Assembly: GCA_002352945.1 (NCBI GenBank)
Contig: DDHL01000088.1
Span: forward strand, 1-6,797
Source: Campylobacteraceae bacterium UBA1877
Lineage (GTDB): Bacteria > Campylobacterota > Campylobacteria > Campylobacterales > Campylobacteraceae
Direction of reading: 5' to 3'
Length of the DNA: 6,797 bases
The notes under the pieces are model-generated. The model was not told the origin of the DNA. It saw only the letters and a list, made by a program, of their open reading frames with translations, and ran no database searches. The translations under genes were made by a program, and so were the position numbers. Shown here piece after piece: positions 1-6,231 of this stretch (its first letter is position 1; every line of letters begins with the position of its first letter).

Positions 1-778
1 ATGGAGTGTGGGTGCTATTGGATGTGGAAGATGGACAGGAGTTCGTTTAAAAGATGTCTTAATGGCTGTGGGTATTAAAGAAGATGCGGTTTATACAGGA
101 TATTATGGAGCAGATACCCATCTTAGCGGCGACCCAACTAAGGTTGCAATCTCAAGGGGTGTTCCAATAGCAAAAGCGCTTGAGGATGAAACACTCATTG
201 CTTGGGAGTATGAGGGTGAAAAAATTCCATTGCAAAATGGCTACCCTTTGCGGCTTGTTGCAGGCGGTTGGCCAGCTTCAACGAGTGGAAAATGGGTGAA
301 AAAAATAGTTATTAGAAATATCGAGCATGATGGTCCAAAAATGACTGGCCAATCTTATAGAGTCCCATGCAATCCGGTTGCCCCAGGAAGTGTCGTGCCA
401 GATGAAGAGATGTGTATTATTGAATCAATGCCGGTAAAATCCATTATAACCTATCCAAAATCAGGAGTGACTCATAAGTTAGGCGAGAGTTTTTCATTTA
501 GAGGAAAGGCGTGGGCTGGTGATTTGGAAGTTGTTCAAATGGATGTATCAATTGACTTTGGTGCAACATGGCAAAGAGCCATGCTTAAAAAACCTCTTAA
601 CCGCCTCGCGTGGCAAGCGTGGGAAGCTAGTGTAAAATTTCCTAAAAAGGGTTATTATGAGGTGTGGGCGAGGGCAACAGATTCGGCCAAAAATGCACAA
701 CCAATGATTTTGCCAGGATGGAATCCAAGAGGATACCTTAATAACGCATGCCACCGTATTGCCGTACAGGTAGTTTAA
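1..778 (+). CDS. sorA: Periplasmic sulfite dehydrogenase, molybdopterin subunit (SorA/SorT-like), 5' partial
   Basis: This is a sulfite oxidase-family enzyme that would oxidise sulfite to sulfate in the periplasm and pass electrons to a cytochrome c. The reading frame is open from base 2 (W-S-V-G-A-I-G-C), so the start, any Tat signal and the molybdenum-ligand cysteine lie upstream of the window; the GTG at 8 is an internal codon. About 258 C-terminal residues remain. The end of the molybdopterin domain is recognisable: C-G-R-W-T-G-V-R-L-K-D-V-L, N-G-Y-P-L-R-L-V, then G-W-P-A-S-T-S-G-K-W and H-D-G-P-K-M-T-G-Q-S-Y-R-V-P, where the Tyr is the probable active-site tyrosine. From about base 430 the Mo-co dimerisation domain follows (V-D-V-S-I-D-F-G-A-T-W-like strand and terminal G-W-N-P-R-G-Y-L-N-N-A-C-H-R). 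The cytochrome gene follows 10 bases later, as in C. jejuni Cj0005c/Cj0004c. SoxC is the main alternative, but the G-W-P-A-S-x-S-G-K-W stretch and the absence of soxYZ next door favour SorA/SorT. Confidence 0.85.
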   Translation, partial: WSVGAIGCGRWTGVRLKDVLMAVGIKEDAVYTGYYGADTHLSGDPTKVAISRGVPIAKALEDETLIAWEYEGEKIPLQNGYPLRLVAGGWPASTSGKWVKKIVIRNIEHDGPKMTGQSYRVPCNPVAPGSVVPDEEMCIIESMPVKSIITYPKSGVTHKLGESFSFRGKAWAGDLEVVQMDVSIDFGATWQRAMLKKPLNRLAWQAWEASVKFPKKGYYEVWARATDSAKNAQPMILPGWNPRGYLNNACHRIAVQVV

Positions 779-788
779 GGAAAATAGT

Positions 789-1139
789 ATGAAAACAAAA
801 TTTTTAAAAGTTGCTCTCATTTTAGCTTTTGGAGGGTTTTTGTATGCCCAGCCTCAGTTAGATCAAGAAAGCGGTCTTATCATAGCACCCGGTTTTGAAG
901 AGGTAAAGACTAACTGTACCGCTTGCCATTCAGCAAAGTTTATCACACTCCAAAAAGGAGATCGTGAGACTTGGCTGGCTATGATTCGATGGATGCAAAA
1001 AACTCAAGGTTTATGGGAGTTTGACGAGCCGTTAGAAGCTACAATATTAGATTACCTATCGACAAACTATCCAGCAGGCGAGGCTTCAAGAAGACCAAAT
1101 CTAAAACATACTCTTTTGCCTCCAAATCCGTACGAATAA
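789..1139 (+). CDS. sorB: Secreted monohaem cytochrome c, partner of the sulfite dehydrogenase
   Basis: This is a 116-residue c-type cytochrome, the probable electron acceptor of the upstream sulfite dehydrogenase. A signal peptide covers residues 1-20 (basic M-K-T-K start, hydrophobic L-K-V-A-L-I-L-A-F core, likely cleavage after L-Y-A). One haem attachment motif C-T-A-C-H lies at residues 43-47, and Met65 and Met69 are candidate distal ligands. The mature protein is only about 96 residues, typical of small class I-like cytochromes. The start is supported by AAGGA at 777-781, which overlaps the upstream stop codon. The two-gene arrangement matches the SorA-SorB type and C. jejuni Cj0005c-Cj0004c. 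The assignment as SorB rests on context and the haem motif; the distal ligand choice is inference. A terminator lies just after the stop, so this is the last gene of its unit. Confidence 0.87.
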   Translation: MKTKFLKVALILAFGGFLYAQPQLDQESGLIIAPGFEEVKTNCTACHSAKFITLQKGDRETWLAMIRWMQKTQGLWEFDEPLEATILDYLSTNYPAGEASRRPNLKHTLLPPNPYE

Positions 1140-1141
1140 TC

Positions 1142-1184
1142 TTTTGCCAATAAGCTAGAGGCTTGGTGGCAAAATCTGTTTTTT
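1142..1184 (+). terminator. Rho-independent terminator of the sorAB unit
   Basis: A 14-base-pair stem pairs 1142-1155 (TTTTGCCAATAAGC) with 1161-1174 (GCTTGGTGGCAAAA). It has one A-G mismatch, one T-G wobble and a five-base loop TAGAG. A run of six T (1179-1184) follows after the short spacer TCTG. It begins three bases after the cytochrome stop codon and separates the sulfite-oxidation unit from the flagellar operon. Confidence 0.85.
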
Positions 1185-1358
1185 AGCGCTTTAAACTCAA
1201 TAAAACCTTTTTATTAATAGGCTTTGTTTTGGCTTATTAATCCAATATATTTGCTAATATTTTTGCTGCTATTTTAGATGAAATAACTTCAGTTTTACAA
1301 AGCTTAGAACTAAAAGATACTTAAAATAGATTTTTTTATCTAAATTATTTTTACGATA

Positions 1359-1372
1359 CTTTACATGTAAAG
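1359..1372. repeat. Palindrome CTTTACATGTAAAG, copy 1
   Basis: This is a perfect 14-base palindrome centred at 1365.5. With one bulged A at 1373 the symmetry extends outward (GATA at 1355-1358 against TATC at 1374-1377). It lies about 125 bases upstream of the predicted flgI transcription start, a distance typical of sites bound by sigma-54 activators. It shares the 12-base core TTTACATGTAAA with two other places in the window. Confidence 0.75.
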
Positions 1373-1412
1373 ATATCTATTTAATCTTGCTTGCACTATT
1401 TTTGGTTTTTAA

Positions 1413-1427
1413 CTTTACATGTAAAAG
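1413..1427. repeat. Palindrome core TTTACATGTAAA, copy 2
   Basis: CTTTACATGTAAAAG carries the perfect 12-base palindrome at 1414-1425, centred at 1419.5. That is 54 bases from the first copy, close to five helical turns, so both copies would face the same side of the DNA. It lies about 70 bases upstream of the predicted sigma-54 start site. The binding protein, if any, is unknown. Confidence 0.75.
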
Positions 1428-1464
1428 GTGGTTTGAAAATATAAAATAGATTTTGCTTCAAATT

Positions 1465-1482
1465 TTGGAACGGTTATTGCTT
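1465..1482 (+). promoter_or_regulatory. Sigma-54 promoter of the flagellar operon
   Basis: TTGGAAC-N5-TTGCTT matches the sigma-54 consensus (TGGCAC-N5-TTGCW). The GG at 1467-1468 and the GC at 1479-1480 are separated by exactly ten bases, the invariant -24/-12 spacing, and the GGAAC...TTGCTT form is the usual one in Campylobacter and Helicobacter relatives. Transcription would start near 1491-1492, leaving a leader of about 25 bases before the flgI ATG. Activation would require an enhancer-binding protein such as the FlgS/FlgR system known in this group; that gene is not in the window. Confidence 0.88.
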
Positions 1483-1516
1483 TTTTGACCTAGAATTTAG
1501 GTTGAAAAGGAAGGCA

Positions 1517-2569
1517 ATGGCACGTATAATTTTGATGACCATCTTTTTAGTCTTCTCTTTACATGCAGAGCGCATAAAAGAGATTGCTAATGTTATAGGA
1601 GTGCGTGAAAACCAGATTATCGGCTATGGTTTAGTTGTGGGTTTAGATGGCACGGGAGATGGCAGTTCATCAGAATTTACCCTCCAGTCACTCTCAAACC
1701 TATTACAAACAGTAAATGTAAAAATTGACCCAGATGATATCAAATCAAAAAATACTGCAGCCGTTATTGTAACTGCCAAACTTCCTCCATTTGCCCGTCA
1801 AGGTGATACCTTAGATGCTGTTGTTTCATCAATAGGTGATGCTGACTCTTTAGAAGGCGGCACGCTTTTGATGACTCCTTTAAAAGGTGTTGATGGTGAA
1901 ATTTATGCCCTAGCTCAAGGATCAATTACTATTGGCGGCCGAAATGTCAGAGGCGCTGGAACTCCTACCCATGCGACAGCAGGGACAATATTTAATGGCG
2001 CCTTAGTTGAAAGAGAAGTAGTTTATGATATCTACAACCAATCTAATGTAAATTTGAGTTTAAAACGCTCAGATTTTAAAACTGCTCTTGCAATCCAAGA
2101 TAGCATCAATAAATTTTTTGATGATAATGTTGCAACTGCAATTGATCCTCGAACTGTTAGTATGCAGCGACCACAAAATGTATCGATGGTTGAATTTTTG
2201 GCAAAGACTTTGGACATCCAAGTTGATTATGAAAAAGAAGATAAAATTATTATCGATGAGCGCACAGGAACTGTGGTGGCAGGAGTTGATATATTGGTTG
2301 ATCCAATCGTCATTACTCATGGGGCAATTACACTTAAAATCCAACCAGTTGATGCCATAGATCCAGAAGCTGATAATCAGATCAATTTGCAAGATGGAGT
2401 CACAATAAGTCCAGATGAAAACCTGCTGAATATGGAATCTAAAAAGACAACTGTTGCAAATGTCACGAGGGCATTAAACCGTTTAGGAGCTACTCCAAAA
2501 GAGATAATTTCAATTTTAGAGAATATTAAAAGAGCAGGTGCAATCCGCGCTAAATTGGAGGTCATTTAA
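1517..2569 (+). CDS. flgI: Flagellar P-ring protein FlgI
   Basis: FlgI forms the periplasmic P ring around the flagellar rod in the peptidoglycan layer. The 350-residue product is close to the usual family length. A signal peptide spans residues 1-17 (hydrophobic [12 protein letters not shown], likely cleavage after H-A, mature start E-R-I-K-E). Family signatures include [21 protein letters not shown] (residues 28-48), P-P-F-A-R-Q-G-D, and [15 protein letters not shown] chose ATG 1517 over the in-frame TTG at 1502. AAGGA at 1507-1511 sits five bases before the ATG, while the TTG would lie only about ten bases from the predicted transcript start with no ribosome site. It is the first gene of the operon, behind the sigma-54 promoter. 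Its stop TAA shares its last base with the flgJ ATG, suggesting translational coupling. Confidence 0.96.
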   Translation: MARIILMTIFLVFSLHAERIKEIANVIGVRENQIIGYGLVVGLDGTGDGSSSEFTLQSLSNLLQTVNVKIDPDDIKSKNTAAVIVTAKLPPFARQGDTLDAVVSSIGDADSLEGGTLLMTPLKGVDGEIYALAQGSITIGGRNVRGAGTPTHATAGTIFNGALVEREVVYDIYNQSNVNLSLKRSDFKTALAIQDSINKFFDDNVATAIDPRTVSMQRPQNVSMVEFLAKTLDIQVDYEKEDKIIIDERTGTVVAGVDILVDPIVITHGAITLKIQPVDAIDPEADNQINLQDGVTISPDENLLNMESKKTTVANVTRALNRLGATPKEIISILENIKRAGAIRAKLEVI

Positions 2570-2856
2570 TGTTGAAAGTTGATAATAGCTTAGCGCTCAT
2601 GAATAGTTACATTCCAAGTGTAAATATTGAAACAAAAGAGGATGCTTTGCTAAAAGAGCAGACCGATAAATTTGAAGCTTTTTTTGTAAAACAGGTGCTC
2701 GATATTGCCTTAAAAGATGAGAGTTCACTCTTTCCAAAAGATGCTGGAGATAAGATTTATCAATCGATGTATAACGACACGATGAGTAATGAATTTAGTG
2801 GCTCTTTTGGTTTTAGTGAATTGTTATTTAATTTTTTAAAGGAAGAGTCTAAATAA
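2569..2856 (+). CDS. flgJ: FlgJ-type rod-binding protein, single domain without muramidase
   Basis: This 95-residue protein corresponds to the N-terminal rod-binding domain of FlgJ, which caps or scaffolds rod assembly in the periplasm. The signature is [15 protein letters not shown] at residues 31-45, followed by a region that reads like the family ([10 protein letters not shown] and G-F-S-E-L-L). The C-terminal peptidoglycan hydrolase domain of enterobacterial FlgJ (about 310 residues in full) is missing. The short form is normal for Campylobacterota, and no frameshift or broken continuation follows the stop, so it is not a truncation artefact. The ATG overlaps the flgI stop by one base, and TGGAGG at 2556-2561 is a good ribosome site. 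The -35 element of the flgM promoter lies inside its last codons. Confidence 0.9.
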   Translation: MLKVDNSLALMNSYIPSVNIETKEDALLKEQTDKFEAFFVKQVLDIALKDESSLFPKDAGDKIYQSMYNDTMSNEFSGSFGFSELLFNFLKEESK

Positions 2857-2876
2857 AATCTAACGTATGCCGATGT
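2850..2876 (+). promoter_or_regulatory. Sigma-28 (FliA) promoter of flgM
   Basis: TAAA at 2850-2853 and GCCGATGT at 2869-2876 are separated by exactly 15 bases, fitting the sigma-28 consensus TAAA-N15-GCCGATAA with two differences at the end of the -10. Transcription would start near 2882-2884, giving a leader of about 25 bases to flgM. The -35 overlaps the end of flgJ. This would let sigma-28 drive its own anti-sigma factor together with flgN and flgK as late genes, in addition to read-through from the sigma-54 promoter. Confidence 0.82.
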
Positions 2877-2896
2877 AGGGGGTAGATACACCTACA
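2874..2896 (+). promoter_or_regulatory. Small inverted repeat in the flgM leader
   Basis: TGTAGG (2874-2879) pairs with CCTACA (2891-2896); past one mismatch, G2881 can pair with C2889. The right arm abuts the flgM ribosome site AAAGGA (2896-2901). The left arm overlaps the sigma-28 -10 element and lies before the predicted sigma-28 start, so only transcripts reading through from flgI could form the hairpin. The stem is short, and a regulatory role is inference. Confidence 0.4.
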
Positions 2897-2907
2897 AAGG
2901 ATATGAG

Positions 2908-3111
2908 ATGATTAATGGAGTGCATTCACGAGCTTCTATGCTTGTGGCGCAAGAGGCGGCTAAAAACGCCAATAGTGTTAAAACAGAAAATACAAATCAA
3001 ACAAAAGAGACAGACCGTGCGACTGCTATAAAAGAGCAAATCGCAAACGGTACTTATGCCTTGGATATGGAAAAAACCGTAGAGGCGATAGCCAAGGAGT
3101 TGCTCGGCTGA
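2908..3111 (+). CDS. flgM: Anti-sigma-28 factor FlgM
   Basis: FlgM binds sigma-28 (FliA) and keeps it inactive until the hook-basal body is complete, when FlgM is exported through the flagellar secretion channel. The 67-residue length is short but normal for Campylobacterota. Residues 1-36 are polar and probably disordered. The conserved sigma-binding part is at residues 37-66, with I-K-E-Q-I-A-N-G-T-Y-A-L-D (41-53) followed by T-V-E-A-I-A-K-E-L-L, matching the family pattern I-K-x-x-I-x-x-G-x-Y-x-[IV/L]-D and a terminal amphipathic helix. AAAGGA at 2896-2901 precedes the ATG. The gene has its own sigma-28 promoter and lies between flgJ and flgN, as in C. jejuni Cj1464. Confidence 0.92.
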   Translation: MINGVHSRASMLVAQEAAKNANSVKTENTNQTKETDRATAIKEQIANGTYALDMEKTVEAIAKELLG

Positions 3112-3135
3112 TCTCTTTCCTAGAAAGGAAGGATC

Positions 3136-3564
3136 ATGCTAGGCCACTATTTAAAGAGTGCAACAAAAGATATTCAAAAACTTATTGAACTTACCGAAAC
3201 TGATATTGCTCTTATTAAAGAGGCAAAACATGATGATGTTGCCCAAAGAGCCAAAATAAAAAATGATCTTGTTCAAGCTTTCCAGTCAAAAAAAGCACTT
3301 CTTGATAATGAGCTTATAAAACGTGTTGAAGCAAGCGGGGGAAAACCGCTTACAGATGTGCTCACTAAAGAGGAGCACGCTGGCTTAGAGGCTATGAAAG
3401 AGGCTTTAACAACGCTTCATAAAATAAACAAAGAGTATGCAAAATATGTTGTAACTATCAGTGAATTTTACAACTCGCTTTTAGATAGCATGTTTCCACG
3501 CGAATCAGAAGGGTACCAAAAATCTACTCCAAAGCCCGCATCAATTTTGAAAGTGAGGGCTTAA
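3136..3564 (+). CDS. flgN: FlgN-type export chaperone for hook-associated proteins
   Basis: This 142-residue protein is predicted to be almost entirely helical and cytoplasmic, in line with FlgN chaperones that hold FlgK and FlgL for secretion. Long amphipathic helices run through residues 3-70 (L-I-E-L-T-E-T-D-I-A-L-I-K-E-A) and 76-122. A C-terminal segment with N-S-L-L-D-S-M-F-P and a loose Pro/Ser tail resembles the substrate-binding end of FlgN. Sequence identity of FlgN proteins is low, so the call depends strongly on its position between flgM and flgK, the same as Cj1465 in C. jejuni. AAGGA at 3125-3129 lies six bases before the ATG, and only one base separates its stop from flgK. Confidence 0.8.
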   Translation: MLGHYLKSATKDIQKLIELTETDIALIKEAKHDDVAQRAKIKNDLVQAFQSKKALLDNELIKRVEASGGKPLTDVLTKEEHAGLEAMKEALTTLHKINKEYAKYVVTISEFYNSLLDSMFPRESEGYQKSTPKPASILKVRA

Positions 3565-3565
3565 G

Positions 3566-5422
3566 ATGAGTCTTTTTAGTTCATTAAATACCGGTGTTTC
3601 TGGTTTAAAAGTATCTGATATTGCCCTTTCAACTGTTAGCCACAATATTTCCAATGCAAATAGTGAGTACTATACCCGCCAGCGAACAGTTATTTCAGCT
3701 AGTACTGCTTTAAATACAGTTCCAGGCGGTATTGGTCAAGGCGCACAAGTAGATACTGTTGCAAGAATCCATGATGAGTTTGTCTATACTCGATTAAAAC
3801 AGAGTGCTACAATGCTCTCAAATACTTCTTATATGCAAACCCGTCTACAAGAGGTTGCTCAATATTTTCCTGATTTGCAAGATGTTGGCTTGCAAGGAGA
3901 TTTAACAAACTATTTTAATGCGTGGAATGATTTAGCATCAAACCCAGATGAGGGTTCACAAAAAATCAACCTCATTCAAACTGCTAGCACCTTAGTAACC
4001 AATTTGCAAGATACAAGAAACCAAATTAGAACATTGCAAGATTCAATAAATGAGGAGTTGCAGACAAATATTGATGAACTAAACCGCATCGGTGAAGAGA
4101 TTGCAAATATTAATGCTGAAATCGCCAAGGTTGAAGCAGCCGATGCGAGCCGAGCAAATGATTTGCGTGATAGGCGAGATCAACTAGAACTAACTCTAGC
4201 AGAGCTTGTTGATTTTTCGGTTTTTAAAGGAGTTATGGTTACTGAAAATGTTATTGATCCATCTTTAACAGACCAAGGTAAAGACTACTATTTAAATATT
4301 GCAGGTTTCTCCTTTGTAGATGGAGCAAATTTTCATCCAGTTGTCATTGATAATTCTGATAACGAGAGCTCGTACTATTCAATCTATTATGAACAGCAAG
4401 ATGGCAAACAGGTTGATATGACTGAGAAACTAACAGGTGGAAAGATAGGCGCTATGCTAGATTTGCGAGGCCGTAGTACAAATAGTGGTGATAGCGGCTA
4501 TCCAAGTGATGGGATTTTGCAAGGCTACATTGATGATTTGGATGCTTTTGCAAAAACTTTGATTGTCCAAACAAATAATATTTACGCATCTAGTGCCCAA
4601 GAGAGTATGCTCTCTTCTAATTTATCTGATTTAAAGCCTGATACCACCTCTTTGGTAAATTATGACTCTAGCATACAAGAGGGTAGTTTTGACGTAATTG
4701 TTTATAATGCAAATGGCGAAGAGGTTGCTAGAAAAACCATAGATATAAACTTGTTAACTACTATGGATAATGGCTCAAGCAGTAGCATCGTTGGACAAAT
4801 TAACTCCAATAGTGATGATAATGCAGATAACGATAGTACAAATGATGTGGACGATTACTTTTTTGCTGCTTACATGTATGATACAAAAACTGGTACTGGC
4901 TCGCTAAGCTTAACGCCAAAAACAGCAAATGAAGGCTATACAATCGCCATTGAGGATAACGGTACCAATTTTTCTGGAGTAATGGGACTTAGCCGCTTTT
5001 TTGATGGAAGTGATGCGAGTGATATTTCGGTTGATTCAAAACTGATTGAAGATCCTTCATCGCTACAAGGCTTTAGCGCTCCTATTGAGGGAAATAACGT
5101 AATGGCTAACGATATGGTCCAAATGCAATATGATAGCCTCAATTTTTATCGTGCAAATGGAACTGTTTCATCTGAGAGCATAGAGGGGTTTTACCGCTTT
5201 ATAACTTCTAATGTGGCATCAGATACCGAAGCGGTCATGCAAAAAAATAGCACAAATGAAGCACTTTATAATACTGTTTATACAGAATTTCAATCAATTA
5301 GCGGCGTAAGTATTGATGAAGAGTTGGTCAGTTTAATGAAGTTCCAAACTGCTTATAGCGCCAATGCAAAAGTTATAACTACAATTGATCAGATGCTTGA
5401 TGCGCTTTTAGGAATGAGGTAG
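3566..5422 (+). CDS. flgK: Flagellar hook-filament junction protein FlgK (HAP1)
   Basis: FlgK forms the first junction ring between hook and filament and is exported by the flagellar type III apparatus, so it has no cleaved signal. The N-terminal D0/D1 segment is diagnostic: F-S-S-L-N-T-G-V-S-G-L (residues 4-14), then the S-x-N-I-S-N-A-N-S-E-Y-Y-T-R-Q-R stretch. A coiled-coil-prone helix covers residues 144-215. The C-terminal D0 helix ends the protein (S-I-D-E-E-L-V-S-L-M-K-F-Q-T-A-Y-S-A-N-A-K). The 618 residues are longer than enterobacterial FlgK (about 550) and near the Campylobacter size, the extra length being in surface domains, including an Asp/Asn/Ser-rich stretch at about residues 411-431. 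GAGG at 3555-3558 precedes the ATG. The next gene starts on the last base of the TAG stop. Confidence 0.97.
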   Translation: MSLFSSLNTGVSGLKVSDIALSTVSHNISNANSEYYTRQRTVISASTALNTVPGGIGQGAQVDTVARIHDEFVYTRLKQSATMLSNTSYMQTRLQEVAQYFPDLQDVGLQGDLTNYFNAWNDLASNPDEGSQKINLIQTASTLVTNLQDTRNQIRTLQDSINEELQTNIDELNRIGEEIANINAEIAKVEAADASRANDLRDRRDQLELTLAELVDFSVFKGVMVTENVIDPSLTDQGKDYYLNIAGFSFVDGANFHPVVIDNSDNESSYYSIYYEQQDGKQVDMTEKLTGGKIGAMLDLRGRSTNSGDSGYPSDGILQGYIDDLDAFAKTLIVQTNNIYASSAQESMLSSNLSDLKPDTTSLVNYDSSIQEGSFDVIVYNANGEEVARKTIDINLLTTMDNGSSSSIVGQINSNSDDNADNDSTNDVDDYFFAAYMYDTKTGTGSLSLTPKTANEGYTIAIEDNGTNFSGVMGLSRFFDGSDASDISVDSKLIEDPSSLQGFSAPIEGNNVMANDMVQMQYDSLNFYRANGTVSSESIEGFYRFITSNVASDTEAVMQKNSTNEALYNTVYTEFQSISGVSIDEELVSLMKFQTAYSANAKVITTIDQMLDALLGMR

Positions 5423-6231
5423 TGAAAAAAAAGATTCCAGCTTTTAGTTTGGGCATTTTAATATTTTTATTGTGCCTAACCACTCTTGGTCCGCTTTTTT
5501 ATAACGTGTCAGCTTATGAGTTAAATGTCAATTCAATACTTTTAGCGCCATCATTTGAGCACCCACTTGGTACGGATAGGTTAGGGCGTGATTTGCTAGC
5601 AAGGATTATTCAAGGCGGCCAAACTTCACTTATTATTGGAGTTGGAAGTGCTCTTATAGCATCACTGCTTGGATTGATTATTGGTGTAAGTGCGGGTCTT
5701 TTTGGAAAAATTGCCGATAAAAGCATCGTTGTTTTAATTGATCTTTTTTTAACTTTTCCTACTTTCTTTCTCCTTTTGGCTCTAGCAAGCTACGTTGAAG
5801 CCTCTACGTGGGTTTTAATAATTGTCATTTCAATTACAGGCTGGATGGGAACAGCAAGGCTTATTCGAAGTGAGAGTTTTGCCATTGCTTCAAAACCATT
5901 TATTAAAATTCTCTCTATTGCCAAAACTCCAACGTGGAAAATTGTTTTAAAATATTTTACTCCACTTTTGGCTCCAATATTTTTTATCAGTTTTACCTTT
6001 GGGGTAAGCGGTGCAATTTTAGCCGAAAGTGGGCTCTCTTTTTTAGGAATTGGCATTATGCCACCTCAAATGAGCTGGGGTTCGATTTTAGCAGAAGGCA
6101 AAGAGGTTTTAGATGTGGCATGGTGGGTTAGTTTTTTTCCTGGCCTTATGATATTTTTAACCACATACTCACTTGTAAAACTCTCCGATTACATGCAATC
6201 ATACACCAATCAAAATGAAATCCACACTTAA
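5422..6231 (+). CDS. ABC transporter permease, DppC/OppC type
   Basis: This is an inner-membrane permease of the binding-protein-dependent peptide/nickel family. It starts with GTG, whose first base is the last base of the flgK stop; AGGA and GAGG at 5410-5419 lie just upstream, and the first membrane segment (about residues 8-28) begins immediately. DppC features follow: H-P-L-G-T-D-R-L-G-R-D (47-57), membrane segments near 70-92, 101-122 and 130-148, then E-S-G-L-S-F-L-G-I-G (202-211) with P-P-Q-M-S-W-G (214-220), and a last membrane segment before the C-terminus. The 269 residues fit the family. The EAA loop (about 157-181), which contacts the ATPase, is unusual: by my alignment E-A-A reads K-I-L (162-164) and the near-invariant Gly is Lys168. 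No DppB partner, ATPase or binding protein is in view, so the substrate is unknown. Confidence 0.88.
   Translation: MKKKIPAFSLGILIFLLCLTTLGPLFYNVSAYELNVNSILLAPSFEHPLGTDRLGRDLLARIIQGGQTSLIIGVGSALIASLLGLIIGVSAGLFGKIADKSIVVLIDLFLTFPTFFLLLALASYVEASTWVLIIVISITGWMGTARLIRSESFAIASKPFIKILSIAKTPTWKIVLKYFTPLLAPIFFISFTFGVSGAILAESGLSFLGIGIMPPQMSWGSILAEGKEVLDVAWWVSFFPGLMIFLTTYSLVKLSDYMQSYTNQNEIHT

Larger units (their letters stand above)
1322..1454. repeat. 13-base direct repeat pair, 120 bases apart, framing two palindromes
   Basis: TAAAATAGATTTT occurs exactly at 1322-1334 and again at 1442-1454. The second copy ends ten bases before the sigma-54 promoter. Both palindromes of this region lie between the copies. 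Being AT-only apart from one G, the repeat could be chance in such a region; regulatory sites or the target duplication of an old insertion are other readings, with no terminal inverted repeats seen to support insertion. Confidence 0.45.
1185..1464. other. AT-rich non-coding region upstream of flgI
   Basis: About 280 bases hold no supportable gene. The stretch contains a weak hairpin (1213-1223 with 1231-1241, two wobbles, loop TTGTTTT, no following T-run), two TTTACATGTAAA palindromes and a 13-base direct repeat described separately. A frame open from 1241 to a stop at 1322-1324 encodes 27 plausible-looking residues but has no usual start codon. A possible vegetative -10 box, TATAAA at 1440-1445, lacks a well-spaced -35. 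The region lies between the sorAB terminator and the sigma-54 promoter, so it probably serves as the upstream activating region of the flagellar operon. Confidence 0.6.

Noticed and set aside
8..10. GTG as the start of the sulfite dehydrogenase.
   Set aside because: The frame is open to the window edge with family-like residues W-S before it, and the molybdenum-binding N-terminal half would be missing.
548..820. Minus-strand open frame antisense to the sulfite dehydrogenase gene.
   Set aside because: It is a shadow of the real coding frame; the product has no recognisable family and the sense gene is well supported.
1213..1241. AT-rich hairpin considered as a second terminator.
   Set aside because: The stem includes two G-T wobbles and no T-run follows on either strand.
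1241..1324. Open frame encoding about 27 plausible residues (F-A-A-I-L-D-E-I-T-S-V-L-Q-S-L-E-L-K-D-T at its end).
   Set aside because: It has no ATG, GTG or TTG start and no ribosome site, and is bounded by a stop just upstream. It may be chance or a gene remnant; a homology search with this peptide would decide.
1440..1445. TATAAA as a vegetative -10 box before flgI.
   Set aside because: The only candidate -35 (TTTACA at 1414-1419) is 20 bases away, too far, and the sigma-54 element explains expression better.
2032..2392. Several frames on both strands inside flgI.
   Set aside because: flgI is unambiguous over this stretch and the alternative products are low-complexity, AT-driven shadows.
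3117..3129. CTTTC-CTA-GAAAG hairpin just before flgN.
   Set aside because: The stem is only five base pairs with a three-base loop, and it overlaps a normal ribosome site; too weak to call.
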